64,000 nucleotides of DNA from VYFG01 sp965221795. GTDB taxonomy: Bacteria > Pseudomonadota > Gammaproteobacteria > Arenicellales > Poriferihabitantaceae. Shown one piece after another: positions 35,224 through 44,727 of this stretch (the first letter of the stretch is position 1; the number at the start of each line of letters is the position of its first letter). The position numbers were made by a program, and so were the translations under genes. A model generated the notes under the pieces. That model did not search any database. It had not been told where the DNA came from and saw only the letters and a list, made by a program, of their open reading frames with translations. The stretch covers positions 1,674,001 through 1,738,000 of the forward strand of contig OZ244914.1 in the NCBI GenBank assembly GCA_965221795.1, read 5' to 3'.

Positions 35224-36192
35224 TTGCGCCCTAGTACAAATGCCCAATTTCGCCCGTGCAACCAAACGAATGGTCCATTTCTTGAGGGTGGTCACGTTTG
35301 GCCCCCGAATTCTGCCCCGGTCTTGAGGGTAACCAACGCCCTGCAACTGGAACGACCGGGTGCCCGTCTGGCCGCCCAGGGCTGGGGCCAATCGGCCGGT
35401 GAGCCGATGCTGGCCCTGCATGGATGGCGCGACAACAGTGCCAGTTTCCTTCCCCTTTCCACGTACCTGTCTGGATATTATCTGGTGGCTCTGGACTTTC
35501 CCGGGCATGGCCATTCCGACCATCGTCCGCCGGGTGCCGGATATCTCTTTGTCGATTTTGTCGCGGATGTGGCATTTGCAGTGCAGCAGCTTGCTTGGGA
35601 ACGGTTCCATCTGGTAGGCCATTCCCTGGGGGCCAATGTGTCACTGGCCTACAGTGCTGCCTTCCCTGAGAGGGTCAAGTCTTTGGTCCTGATTGATGGG
35701 GTGGGACCTACCAGTGGACCGTCGGACCAAACAGCAAGTCGCCTGCGCCGATCCGTGCAATCGCAATTGACTATGCAGTCTTCTCCAAGCCGCGGCTACC
35801 CGGACTGGAATACGTTGATTGATGCCCGTTGCCGAGCCAGCCCCATTGACCGACCGGGTGCGGAACTTTTGGTGCGTCGCAATGCCCGGGAGGTGGGCGG
35901 GCAAATCCAGGTACAGTCCGACCGGCGCCTGCGGACGCCTTCGCCCTTCTATTTCCCGGAAGCCATGGTCATGGACCTGGTCCGGAATGTAGTCGCTCCG
36001 ACTCTGGTCATCTTGGCCGAAGGAGGAAGAGTTCGAGGTCTTGAAGAGACCCCCCGGCGGATGGCCTCATTCCCCAATGCCCAACAAATCGTGCTCCCGG
36101 GACAGCATCACTTGCATATGGATACTCCCGAAGCGGTGGCTCGCGCCATACGGGTTTTCCTGGCCGGCACCGGGGCCTATGACGGGCGTTGA
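35224..36192 (+). CDS. Alpha/beta-fold hydrolase
   Basis: A cytosolic esterase- or thioesterase-like enzyme of unknown substrate. The oxyanion-hole motif LALHGWRDN, the nucleophile elbow VGHSLGAN and the late histidine in GQHHLHMDTPE are all present, so the Ser-Asp-His triad should be intact. The frame opens with TTG 35224, but the conserved fold begins only after residue 34 (VTNALQLERPG), and no good start is evident; TTG 35323 is an alternative. The 3' end overlaps the end of the dacB-like gene. Confidence 0.87.
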   Translation: MRPSTNAQFRPCNQTNGPFLEGGHVWPPNSAPVLRVTNALQLERPGARLAAQGWGQSAGEPMLALHGWRDNSASFLPLSTYLSGYYLVALDFPGHGHSDHRPPGAGYLFVDFVADVAFAVQQLAWERFHLVGHSLGANVSLAYSAAFPERVKSLVLIDGVGPTSGPSDQTASRLRRSVQSQLTMQSSPSRGYPDWNTLIDARCRASPIDRPGAELLVRRNAREVGGQIQVQSDRRLRTPSPFYFPEAMVMDLVRNVVAPTLVILAEGGRVRGLEETPRRMASFPNAQQIVLPGQHHLHMDTPEAVARAIRVFLAGTGAYDGR

Positions 36193-37604
36193 TACACCCA
36201 TTCCAAAACGGCACGTTGCAACCGGTTGCCATTCCAGTAATGGACCTTTGGGGAATGGATCAGCAGGGTGACTGTATAGAATCGCCCATTGCGGGCATGC
36301 ACATATCCTGCCATGCTGCGTACTCCCTTGACCAGTCCGGTCTTGATTCGTGCCCTGCCGGCCAGATCGGTTTTCTGTAGGCGGCGGCGCATGGTCCCGT
36401 CGATGCCAAGAAGGGACAAGGAGGCAGCAATCTCGGGTTGCCAGTTGCTGTGCCATGCCACCTGCAGCAAATCCGCAATCTGGGTGGCGGTCGCCCGCGC
36501 CCTGCGTGACAGTCCAGCACCATTTTCGATCACCATGCCGTCTGTGTTCACACCAACTTGGTCCAGCCATTGCATCACTGCCTCAATCCCGTTGTCCACG
36601 GTGTCCTCCCCAGACTCGCCGGCGGCCTCCCGGCCGAGGGTCAGTAACAGTTGCCGGGCCATGACGTTATTGCTGTACTTATTGATGCCGGCTACATTTT
36701 CGGCCAGGGAGCGCGATTTCAAGCGAACTACGGGGGTTGCGGACTCCGGCACACTGCCGGTGCGGTAACCACCGGTCAGCATCCCACCCATGGACTCCCA
36801 GAGAGATCGAAACAATCGGTAGGTATATTCCGGATTACGGAAATAACTGCGGGAGAGAGAATACTGACCACAACGAGTCCGGTACAGCCCCCGGAATGAC
36901 ACCTGCAACTGACCGCCACTGCGGTCCAGGTCCATGGACCAGCCCTCTCCCGGATTGGCACAAGCTCCCCGGGCGGGCCTGAGATGATTGTGGATTACCA
37001 GGCCTGCCAGAGGCGGGTCGGCGAAGACATGGATGCGCCCGCCAAGGGGCTCGATGACCATCCGGGTTGCAGAAAAGTTAGTCAGTGCCGCATCCGGACC
37101 GACGTTATAGAGCCTCAGGGGGCGGTTGTCAAAAGCAGCCCGGTCATGGGGTCGGAGGTCAAACCGGGTATTGTCGATGATCAGGTTTCCATCAATATGG
37201 CGAATACCCCGCTGGCGCAGGGCCAGTAAATGATGCCAGAATCGTTCTGTGGTCAGAAACGGGTCGCCACCGCCCTGCAGGATCAGGTTACCGCGCAGTG
37301 TGCCGGTGGAGTCCACCTCGCCGTTCACCAGGTATTGGGTCTCCCACTGGTAGGCAGGGCCAAGCAATTCCATGGCCGCAATGGTGGTGACCAGTTTGAT
37401 GACCGATGCGGGATTGCGGGGGGTATCAGGATGGACCGAAAGCACGGTCCGGTTCGAATTGGCTTCACGCACCACCAGGCTGATCGAATCGTCGGATATT
37501 CCGGTTTGCGACGCCAGCCTTGAGACCGAGTCCGGTAACCCGTTGCCCAAGGCAGAAACGGTCGACAGGGTGATCATGGCAAGGACCATCCAAGCGGTCA
37601 CCAT
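36177..37604 (-). CDS. dacB: D-alanyl-D-alanine carboxypeptidase/endopeptidase, DacB (PBP4)
   Basis: A periplasmic penicillin-binding protein that trims and cuts peptidoglycan cross-links. ATG 37604 gives a signal peptide (MVTAWMVLAMITLSTVSALG). The three active-site motifs are SVIK (in NPASVIKLVTTIAAMELLG), SNN (in KYSNNVMARQLL) and KTG (in RIKTGLVKGVRSMAGYV). About 475 residues fits class C PBP4. The frame extends to 37751 but the signal peptide fixes the start. Confidence 0.94.
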   Translation of the reverse strand: MVTAWMVLAMITLSTVSALGNGLPDSVSRLASQTGISDDSISLVVREANSNRTVLSVHPDTPRNPASVIKLVTTIAAMELLGPAYQWETQYLVNGEVDSTGTLRGNLILQGGGDPFLTTERFWHHLLALRQRGIRHIDGNLIIDNTRFDLRPHDRAAFDNRPLRLYNVGPDAALTNFSATRMVIEPLGGRIHVFADPPLAGLVIHNHLRPARGACANPGEGWSMDLDRSGGQLQVSFRGLYRTRCGQYSLSRSYFRNPEYTYRLFRSLWESMGGMLTGGYRTGSVPESATPVVRLKSRSLAENVAGINKYSNNVMARQLLLTLGREAAGESGEDTVDNGIEAVMQWLDQVGVNTDGMVIENGAGLSRRARATATQIADLLQVAWHSNWQPEIAASLSLLGIDGTMRRRLQKTDLAGRARIKTGLVKGVRSMAGYVHARNGRFYTVTLLIHSPKVHYWNGNRLQRAVLEWVYQRPS

Positions 37605-37751
37605 ATGCGGCAAGAAAGGTTTGGAAAGGGTGAAATGGGTCACGTGCAGGGGTAGGGGGGACAAGCTCGACTCATAAAGCCGCGATGGTATACTATTGGC
37701 CCCATCGGTTTGCACAAATCGTTTCGGAATGATTCGATCCCATCCGCTCAT

Positions 37752-38087
37752 ATGCCCCGAAAAAAGACGATTTACAAAGTGCAGTTTGTGAATAACGGAC
37801 AGCTTTACGAACTGTATGCCCGCGAGGTTTCACAGAGTAACCTGTATGCCTTCGTGGAAATTGCCGACATCATTTTTGGCGAACGCTCCAATCTGTTGGT
37901 CGATCCTTCCGAGGAAAAGCTGAAAGCGGAATTCGGCCAGGTCCGGCGGACCTATCTGCCCATCCAATCGGTGATCCGCATTGACGAAGTGCACAAGGAA
38001 GGACAGGCCAAGATCCTGGATGTGAACCTGAAAAGTGCGGACAATGTTTCCCCATTTCCACTGCCGCCCTTTCCGCAAGAATCCTGA
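37752..38087 (+). CDS. DUF1820-family protein
   Basis: A small conserved proteobacterial protein of 111 residues without known function. From ATG 37752 it reads MPRKKTIYKVQFVNNGQLYELYAREVSQSNLYAFVEIADIIFGE, and ends with a proline-rich tail (FPLPPFPQES). The conserved VDPSEEKLKAEFGQVRRTYLPIQSVIRIDEV block is family-typical. It diverges from dacB, whose start lies about 150 bases away. Confidence 0.82.
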   Translation: MPRKKTIYKVQFVNNGQLYELYAREVSQSNLYAFVEIADIIFGERSNLLVDPSEEKLKAEFGQVRRTYLPIQSVIRIDEVHKEGQAKILDVNLKSADNVSPFPLPPFPQES

Positions 38088-38212
38088 AGTTGGCATAGCG
38101 TGGATTCCCGGCAGGCGTTCGGGAGGCGACAACATGTCGAGCCACCGAGAACGGCCCCCTGAGCACTGCTGCCCTGAGGGCCGAACCGGCATGGGGTGGA
38201 GTCTGGCCCGAT

Positions 38213-38806
38213 TCACAGGAGAGTGGCCACCCGGCGGGCGACTTCCGGCACGACCTCCCGATGAAACCAGGGATTTTTCTTCAGCCAGCCGTTGTTACGG
38301 GGGCTGGGGTGGGGCAAGGGAATGACTCCCGGCAGGTAACATTTCCAATTCCGGACGGTTTCCGTCAGGGTCGATTTGCCCCGCGGTCGAAGATGGTATC
38401 GGTGTGCATGGAGGCCGACGGCCAGTACCAGTTCCACCCGGTGGAGCAAGGGAATCAGCATCGGGTGCCACAGGCGGGCGCACTCCGGGCGCGGCGGTTG
38501 GTCGCCTCGTTCAGCCTGGCCCGGGTAGCAGAATCCCATCGGTACGATGGCAATTCGCGCTGCATCATAAAACGTTTCACGATCAATCCCCATCCAGTTC
38601 CGCAGCCGGTCTCCACTGGGGTCGTTGAAGGGAATCCCGGTTCGGTGGACACGAATACCCGGGGCCTGTCCCGCCACCAGAATGCGGGCCGTACCGGACA
38701 CCTGCAGGACGGGCCTTGGACCCAGAGGCAAATGGGGGGCACACTGCCGACACTCGGCAATTTCGGCCCGCAGGACACGGATGGTCTGCCTCGGTTTGGC
38801 CGTCAT
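38213..38806 (-). CDS. Uracil-DNA glycosylase superfamily protein
   Basis: Proteins of this branch may excise uracil, but activity is unproven in many. The water-activating motif appears as AGQAPGIRVHRTGIPFNDPSGDRLR near residue 45, and the C-terminal HPSPRNN carries the second family motif. Cysteines at the N-terminus (ECRQCAPHL) recall the iron-sulfur-type families, but the full four-cysteine set is not obvious. It has 197 residues and overlaps the next upstream gene by four bases. Confidence 0.82.
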   Translation of the reverse strand: MTAKPRQTIRVLRAEIAECRQCAPHLPLGPRPVLQVSGTARILVAGQAPGIRVHRTGIPFNDPSGDRLRNWMGIDRETFYDAARIAIVPMGFCYPGQAERGDQPPRPECARLWHPMLIPLLHRVELVLAVGLHAHRYHLRPRGKSTLTETVRNWKCYLPGVIPLPHPSPRNNGWLKKNPWFHREVVPEVARRVATLL

Positions 38807-39678
38807 TTCGTAACCGGGTGGGTGGGACGGGAAGAGGTCTCGAGGAGGGCGTTATATCCACTCTGGTAATCGGGATAGCGGAAGCAATAGCCGGTTTCCA
38901 GCAAGCGGTGATTACGGCAACGCTTGTTCTGCGGAGCAGGGTCGGCCGAATCCAATGGTCGGGGACCGGGCTGCCCGGCTGTCCATGCCAGCCACTGCAG
39001 GACCTCAAACTTGGGTGCCGGACAGTGATCGGAACCGATATAGACCGTATGCCGGAGATTGCCCTGCAGCAAGCGATCAACCAGGAACCGGAGTACACCA
39101 ATGCAATCTTCCTGGTGAATACGGTTGGTATAGATCGGTGGAGTGCGTTGGATGGTCTGCGGATGTTCCAGTTGCCGGAGCAACCGGGTTCGCTGCGGTC
39201 CATAGATGCCGGCGAATCGAACGATCAGTGGGGTCGGGCTCCATTGGCGGATGGCAGTCTCGGCCTCCAGAAGGCTCTGGCCATTGTAGGTTTCCGGTTC
39301 CGTGGGCGAGTCCTCGTCTACCCACTCGCCATGGTGTTGGCCATAGACACTGGTCGCGGACACGAACAGGCAGGCTGGTCGGGGAGACATACCGGCCAGG
39401 TGGTCCAGCAGGTTCCCTAGGGCATGTTGGTAAATCTGGCGGTATCCTTCCGGGGACCGCGCCGCGGGCGTCAGGATCAGGATTGCCAGGTCAATGCCGG
39501 GGTCCAGAGCCGCCAACTCGGGCCGGCGGCGAAGGTCCAGCGAATACCCGACCAGGTTTTGTCGGGCCGGGGGGGGGCTGCGGCGGCGGACAGCGCAGAC
39601 CTGGTGTCCCGCTGCTGCCAGCTGATGGGCCAGCGGCAGTCCTAGCTTGCCGGCACCGGCAATCAGGATCCGGGCCAT
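38803..39678 (-). CDS. SDR-type NAD(P)-binding protein, YeeZ-like
   Basis: An extended short-chain dehydrogenase/epimerase-like protein of about 291 residues. The cofactor loop ILIAGAGKLGLPLAHQLAAAGHQV is at the N-terminus. The region SATSVYGQHHGEWVDEDSPTEPE and RFAGIYGPQRTRLL resemble the YeeZ group, in which the catalytic YxxxK is usually lost; none is seen here either. Its substrate is unknown. It is translationally coupled (ATGA overlap) to the glycosylase gene. Confidence 0.82.
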   Translation of the reverse strand: MARILIAGAGKLGLPLAHQLAAAGHQVCAVRRRSPPPARQNLVGYSLDLRRRPELAALDPGIDLAILILTPAARSPEGYRQIYQHALGNLLDHLAGMSPRPACLFVSATSVYGQHHGEWVDEDSPTEPETYNGQSLLEAETAIRQWSPTPLIVRFAGIYGPQRTRLLRQLEHPQTIQRTPPIYTNRIHQEDCIGVLRFLVDRLLQGNLRHTVYIGSDHCPAPKFEVLQWLAWTAGQPGPRPLDSADPAPQNKRCRNHRLLETGYCFRYPDYQSGYNALLETSSRPTHPVTK

Positions 39679-39711
39679 GGTTGATTCCAGTGGCACACGG
39701 GCTGAAGTTTT

Positions 39712-40458
39712 TCAGGAAACTACCGAGCGGCCACCATCCACCCGAATCACCTGGCCGGTGATATAGGGGGCTCCGGCGATCAGGAACAGGATCGTCTGGG
39801 TGATATCCGCAACCTCTCCGGCTTTTCTTAGGGGCGTGCGACTGATCAGCCGATGCTTTGACAGTTCGTCCGGCGCATCATTTTCTGGCCAGAGGATCGC
39901 CCCGGGGGCAATCGCATTGACACGGACTTCGGGTCCCAGGTCCCGGGCCAGGGAGTGGGTGAGCGCGACCAGGCCGGACTTGGTGATATTGTAGATGGGA
40001 TGGTCTTCCAGCGGCCGGTCGGCATAGATATCGGTGATATTAATAATGCATCCCCCCTCCCGGGCAAGGTAGGGGGCAACGGTCTGGGCCAGGAAAAAGG
40101 GTGCTTTGAGGTTGATGTTCATCAACATATCCCATTGGTCCTCCGAGGCGGAATGGAGAGGCGTCGGGAAAAACTGGGCGGCGTTGTTGACCAGCACATC
40201 CAGCCGCCCCAAGGCTGCCACTGATTCCCGCACAAGGAGGCGGAGTTTCGGGATGTCATTCAGATCACACCGGATCAGATGGACGGAGTCGGGCCGCACC
40301 GCACACAGCTCCTTGCAGAGCACTTCGGCATTCCAGGGACTACTGCGGTAATGGATTACCAGACGCATTCCCCGGGCATGCAGGGCTCTTGCGGTCGCGG
40401 CCCCGATCCGGCGGGCCCCGCCAGTGATCAACGCGACTTTATCTTCTAAATTGGTCAT
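39712..40458 (-). CDS. Pteridine reductase (FolM-like SDR)
   Basis: A classical SDR reducing dihydropterins or dihydrobiopterin with NADPH. The cofactor motif TGGARRIGAATARALHARG, with RR marking NADPH preference, is typical of pteridine reductases. NNAA is present, and the catalytic tyrosine and lysine appear in YNITKSGLVALTHSLARDLG. The 248 residues fit. It lies on the same strand as the YeeZ-like gene, 33 bases upstream of it. A pterin dehydratase at 57.9 kb could share the pterin cycle. Confidence 0.88.
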   Translation of the reverse strand: MTNLEDKVALITGGARRIGAATARALHARGMRLVIHYRSSPWNAEVLCKELCAVRPDSVHLIRCDLNDIPKLRLLVRESVAALGRLDVLVNNAAQFFPTPLHSASEDQWDMLMNINLKAPFFLAQTVAPYLAREGGCIINITDIYADRPLEDHPIYNITKSGLVALTHSLARDLGPEVRVNAIAPGAILWPENDAPDELSKHRLISRTPLRKAGEVADITQTILFLIAGAPYITGQVIRVDGGRSVVS

Positions 40459-40523
40459 AATCCAGTCCCCTGAAACGCCCCTGATTTTACACGTCTGGTT
40501 TGAACCCTGTACGACATTCCCTC

Positions 40524-41708
40524 ATGGTTGCAACGCCTACCCTGGCTGAACAGGCCGAATCCCGGGAATTAACCGAAGTGATCCGTGCGGAAATCCGCGC
40601 TGCGGACAACTGGATCAGTTTCGAGCATTTCATGCAATTGGCCTTGTATACCCCGAAGATCGGCTATTATGCCGGTGGCCGGCAGATCTTTGGCCCGAAG
40701 GGGGATTATGTCACGGCTCCCTCCCTTGGCGGACTGTTTTCTGCCTGTCTCGGCCGCCAGCTGGCGGAGATCTTGGGGCAACCGCAACAGGAAAAGGTCC
40801 GAGGGAGCAACAGTGCGGAAATCGTCGAGTTTGGCGCTGGAACCGGTGACCTGGCCGCTGAGCTGCTGGCTGAACTGGACCAGCTGCAAGCACTGCCTCA
40901 GCGCTACAGTATCCTGGAAACCGGCCCAGGCCTGCGCGCCCGGCAGCAGGCGCGGATTGCCGGGCTGCCACCCCGGCTGGCAAGCCGGGTGCGCTGGTTG
41001 TCCGATTTTCCATCCCGGGTTCACGGGGTGATCCTGGCCAATGAAGTCCTTGATGCCATGCCCTTCCATCGCTTCCGAACCCTGCCGGAGCGACGTGTTG
41101 TGGCGTTGGGGGTGCAAGTCCGAGGTGAGCGATTCTGCTGGGCACCGGGAAGGGCACCGGCCCCCATGACTGCCTTTGTCCAGGAGCTGGATTTGCCATC
41201 TGGATATGAGAGTGAATGGAACCGACAGGTGCCGGCATGGGTGTCGGCCGCCGCCGCATGCCTGGAGCGTGGGGTGCTGCTGCTGATCGACTATGGCTAT
41301 GACCGTCGCAACTACTACCGTGCGGAGCGCTCCATGGGTACCCTGCGATGCCACTATCGCCACCAGGCCCATGAGGACCCGTTTCTGTGGCCGGGATTGC
41401 AGGATATCACGGCTCATGTCGACTTTTCTGGAGTATGCGAAGCCGCCCGGGCGGCCGGGCTGGAGCTTTTGGGATATGCTGACCAAGCGCGGTTTCTGAT
41501 CGGCACCGGATTTGCCGAGGTATACGCGGAGTGGCATGCGAAACTCAAGATCGGCAGCCCCCCGGCTCTGGCCCTGGCGGCTGAAGCCAAGCGCCTGACC
41601 CTGCCTCAGGAGATGGGCGAACCGTTCAAATGCATTGCCTTTGGCCGCCATGCAAACGCACTGTCGGCATTCTCCAGCGGGGATCAGTCCCACCGGCTGG
41701 TGGCATGA
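40524..41708 (+). CDS. SAM-dependent methyltransferase, MidA/NDUFAF7 family
   Basis: Members are SAM-dependent arginine methyltransferases; the mitochondrial homologue acts in complex I assembly. The conserved N-terminal block SFEHFMQLALYTPKIGYYAGG is followed by FGPKGDYVTAPSLGGLF, the SAM loop VEFGAGTGDLAAELL, and LANEVLDAMPFHRF. It has about 394 residues from ATG 40524 (a TTG eight codons up is also open). The stop overlaps the uppP start as ATGA, so the two are coupled. Confidence 0.92.
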   Translation: MVATPTLAEQAESRELTEVIRAEIRAADNWISFEHFMQLALYTPKIGYYAGGRQIFGPKGDYVTAPSLGGLFSACLGRQLAEILGQPQQEKVRGSNSAEIVEFGAGTGDLAAELLAELDQLQALPQRYSILETGPGLRARQQARIAGLPPRLASRVRWLSDFPSRVHGVILANEVLDAMPFHRFRTLPERRVVALGVQVRGERFCWAPGRAPAPMTAFVQELDLPSGYESEWNRQVPAWVSAAAACLERGVLLLIDYGYDRRNYYRAERSMGTLRCHYRHQAHEDPFLWPGLQDITAHVDFSGVCEAARAAGLELLGYADQARFLIGTGFAEVYAEWHAKLKIGSPPALALAAEAKRLTLPQEMGEPFKCIAFGRHANALSAFSSGDQSHRLVA

Positions 41709-42505
41709 CCGGATACTTCCAGGCATTCTGGCTCGCGGTGCTCCAGGGGGTGACGGAGTTCTTGCCGGTCTCCAGCTCCGGGCATCTCGTCCTGTTGCCC
41801 CACCTGCTGGGCTGGCAAGACCAGGGTCTGGCGTTTGATGTAGCGTTGCATGTGGGCAGTCTGCTGGCGGTCTTGTGCTATTTTCGGCAAGAGATCGGGC
41901 GGATCGGACGTCATTGGTTGTGTTCGCTGTCGGGTGGCCCGTCCACTCCCTACAGTCGGCTGGCCTGGGCCATCGGTTGGTCCACGGTCATGGTCGGGCT
42001 GGCGGGCTTGCTGCTGGAACCGGTGGTCAACCGGTGGTTGCGTGATCCGGTGCCGGTGGCACTGGCCACGATGGCTTTCGGCCTGTTAATGGGGTGGGCG
42101 GACCGGGTTGGTGCCCAAACCCGACAGATCGAGGAGATCGGCTGGCGGGATATCCTGGTGATTGGCAGTGCCCAGGTGCTGGCACTGATTCCCGGGACGT
42201 CCCGTTCGGGAATTACTTTGACAGCAGGGCTGGCGATGGGGTTGACCCGGGAGTCCGCCGCCCGCTTTTCGTTTTTGCTGGCCATTCCGGTCATTGCGCT
42301 CGCCGGGGCGTGGCAGGCCCGCCATCTATGGGGGGGCGAGCAGTCCGTAGCGTGGGATCTGCTCTTGTTTGCCACCTTGGTCGCCGCTCTGGTGGCCTAT
42401 GCCTGTATCCATGGGTTTCTGCTGTTTCTGCGGCGCTTCACCCTGATGCCGTTTGTGCTCTATCGGCTGGTTCTTGGCACCATCCTGCTCTATTACTTCC
42501 TGTAA
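41705..42505 (+). CDS. uppP: Undecaprenyl-diphosphatase UppP
   Basis: Recycles the lipid carrier of cell-wall and polysaccharide synthesis by dephosphorylating undecaprenyl pyrophosphate in the inner membrane. ATG 41705 gives MTGYFQAFWLAVLQGVTEFLPVSSSGHL, with the first catalytic motif. The second is PGTSRSGIT near residue 165. Eight hydrophobic segments are present, and 266 residues is typical. It overlaps the methyltransferase gene. Confidence 0.95.
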   Translation: MTGYFQAFWLAVLQGVTEFLPVSSSGHLVLLPHLLGWQDQGLAFDVALHVGSLLAVLCYFRQEIGRIGRHWLCSLSGGPSTPYSRLAWAIGWSTVMVGLAGLLLEPVVNRWLRDPVPVALATMAFGLLMGWADRVGAQTRQIEEIGWRDILVIGSAQVLALIPGTSRSGITLTAGLAMGLTRESAARFSFLLAIPVIALAGAWQARHLWGGEQSVAWDLLLFATLVAALVAYACIHGFLLFLRRFTLMPFVLYRLVLGTILLYYFL

Positions 42506-42544
42506 AATGCGCCCTTACACCCTCCGCCTGCACAGACTACTTCC

Positions 42545-43387
42545 ATGAAGCTGAGTCGTCCGGAATTTCTTGGCTGGAAACACAAGCGCATTACCTTGCT
42601 CGGCATGTCTGGGGTGGGTAAGACGGCACTGGCGAAACTGTTGCCGCAGGACAAGTGGTTCCACTATTCGGGGGATTATCGCATCGGCACACGCTATCTA
42701 GATGAAGCGATCCTGGACCAGGTGAAGATGATGGTGATGGAGCATCCCTATCTGCGGGAGCAGATGAAGAGTGACTCGATTTATATACGCAATAACATTA
42801 CCGTGCAGAACCTGGCACCGATCTCCGGATTTCTTGGCAAGATCGGCAATCCCGAACTGGGCGGCTTGGAAGTGGAAGAATTCAAGCGTCGCCAGCGCCT
42901 GTTCCGGGAGGCCGAGGTGGGGGCAATGCGGGATGTGGACACTTTCATTGAACGCGGGCTCCGGGTATATGGGTATCCCCATTTTGTCAATGATGCCGGG
43001 GGCAGTATCTGTGGGTTGGGGGATGCGGAATGTTGGGAGCGGTTGGCGGCCAGTACGCTGGTGCTGTATTTGCGTGCCGATGAAAACATGGAAGAAACTC
43101 TGGTGGAACGCGCTCGTCAGTGCCCCAAACCAATGAACTACGAAGAAGCGTTTCTGGACCAGAACCTGGCGGAATATCTCTCTGCCCACGGACTGGACAG
43201 TCCGCTTGAGGTGGAGCCAGACGCGTTCGTCCAATGGGCCTTTCCCCGCCTTCTGGCCTGGCGCAGGCCACAATATGAGCGGGTTGCCAACCGGTACGGA
43301 TATACCGCCAATGCCCACCAGATCATATCATTGCGTAGCGAGGCGGATTTCATGGAGTTTGTCGGTGATGCCATTGAAGCCGCCTGA
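42545..43387 (+). CDS. P-loop ATPase-like protein of unknown role
   Basis: A soluble 280-residue protein with a Walker A motif near the N-terminus (LLGMSGVGKTALAKLLP). The rest shows conserved-looking blocks (WFHYSGDYRIGTRYLDEAI, GGSICGLGDAECWERLAA, LYLRADENMEETLVERA), suggesting a kinase-like or nucleotide-dependent enzyme. I do not know a characterised family member. It follows uppP by 39 bases and precedes metA by 15, so it may belong to their unit. Confidence 0.75.
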   Translation: MKLSRPEFLGWKHKRITLLGMSGVGKTALAKLLPQDKWFHYSGDYRIGTRYLDEAILDQVKMMVMEHPYLREQMKSDSIYIRNNITVQNLAPISGFLGKIGNPELGGLEVEEFKRRQRLFREAEVGAMRDVDTFIERGLRVYGYPHFVNDAGGSICGLGDAECWERLAASTLVLYLRADENMEETLVERARQCPKPMNYEEAFLDQNLAEYLSAHGLDSPLEVEPDAFVQWAFPRLLAWRRPQYERVANRYGYTANAHQIISLRSEADFMEFVGDAIEAA

Positions 43388-43402
43388 CTGGGTGTTGGGC
43401 CG

Positions 43403-44476
43403 ATGCCCCTGATCCAGAATTCGGATTTGCCGACCTATGAACGCTTGCGCAAAGAGGGTCAGGAGGTCTTGACACCTTCCCGAGCCCGCCGTCAGGACAT
43501 CCGGGAACTGCACATCGGGATTCTCAATATCATGCCGGATGCAGCACTGGAAGCGACGGAACGGCAGTTCATGCGACTGGTCGGCTCCTGCAACCGGATT
43601 GCCCAATTCCATATCCACCTTTTTTCTTTCCCGGAAATACCCCGCGGGACAGAGGCCAAGGTGCATATTGATCGATATTACGAGGATTTTGCGGTTTTGC
43701 AAGAAGCCGGCCTGGATGCGATGATCCTGTCTGGAGCCAACCCGGCCCAACCGCGGATCGAAGAGGAACCGTTCTGGACCCCGTTGCTGGAAGTGGTGGA
43801 CTGGTCCCGGGAAAATACCTGCTCGGTGATGTGTTCCTGCCTGGCCACACATGCCGTTGTACAGCATCTCTGGGGAATTCACCGCTATCCTCTCGCCGAC
43901 AAGCGCTGGGGGGTGTATTCCAACCGGATTACCCAAAGCCACCATCCACTGGTGGCCAACATCAACACCCGGTTCGATGCCCCACACTCCCATGTGTATG
44001 AAGTGAATCGCGAACAGTTGGCCCAGCAGGGGCTGGTTACTCTTGCGTTCAGTGAAAAAGCAGACATGCACCTGGCCGTCAGTCCAGATGGGCTGCGATT
44101 TGTCTTTTTCCAGGGACATCCAGAATATGATGCTGTGAGCCTGCTCAAGGAGTACAAGCGCGAAGTCGTTCGTTATGTGGAAGGTATCCGCCGCCATTAT
44201 CCACCATATCCAGAAGATTATTTCCCACCGGCAGCGCGCCGTGTTCTGGAGGAATACAAGCAGAAGATGGAGCGAGCCCGAGGGGACTATCGCCAACTGC
44301 CCCCTTTCCCCGAAGACCTGCTGGCCACGATGGTGGACAACACCTGGTCCGACACCGGCAAGGCCATAGTGAACAATTGGCTGGGTCTGGTGTATAGTGT
44401 CGCAGACCGTCGCCGGGGCAAGGTTTTTATGGCGGGTGTGAACCCAGAGGATCCACTGGGCCTGCATCCATGCTGA
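43403..44476 (+). CDS. metA: Homoserine O-succinyltransferase (MetA family)
   Basis: Activates homoserine for methionine synthesis. The family N-terminal block ILNIMPDAALEATERQFMRLVG is clear. The nucleophile cysteine lies in TCSVMCSCLATHAVVQHLWG, and the His-Glu pair in FFQGHPEYDAVSLLKEY. The 357 residues are longer than E. coli MetA (309) because of a C-terminal extension containing LLATMVDNTWSDTGKAIVNNWLG. Whether succinyl- or acetyl-CoA is used cannot be told securely from what I see. Confidence 0.9.
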   Translation: MPLIQNSDLPTYERLRKEGQEVLTPSRARRQDIRELHIGILNIMPDAALEATERQFMRLVGSCNRIAQFHIHLFSFPEIPRGTEAKVHIDRYYEDFAVLQEAGLDAMILSGANPAQPRIEEEPFWTPLLEVVDWSRENTCSVMCSCLATHAVVQHLWGIHRYPLADKRWGVYSNRITQSHHPLVANINTRFDAPHSHVYEVNREQLAQQGLVTLAFSEKADMHLAVSPDGLRFVFFQGHPEYDAVSLLKEYKREVVRYVEGIRRHYPPYPEDYFPPAARRVLEEYKQKMERARGDYRQLPPFPEDLLATMVDNTWSDTGKAIVNNWLGLVYSVADRRRGKVFMAGVNPEDPLGLHPC

Positions 44477-44727
44477 GCTGTCTACTGGCACAGCAAACCG
44501 GATCAGTTGGAACACTTCCAGCCGGACCGGGTACCGCGAATCACGGTTCAGCAGGGATATCTCTCGGAGCCTGGGCCTGCCAGGGCGAGCCCAGTGATTG
44601 GCGATGGTAGGTGCAGTCATCGAAAAAACGCCGGCACCCCGGAGGTGAGTTCCGCCTTCCGGCTGTTGCCTACGGGCCGGCTGATTTCCATTGTACTGCC
44701 CGGTGGGGTGTCGGAACGGTACAGTCG

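Noticed and set aside
40569..41726. A 385-codon minus-strand frame opposite the MidA-like gene
   Set aside because: The plus-strand protein has all family motifs; the antisense frame has none.
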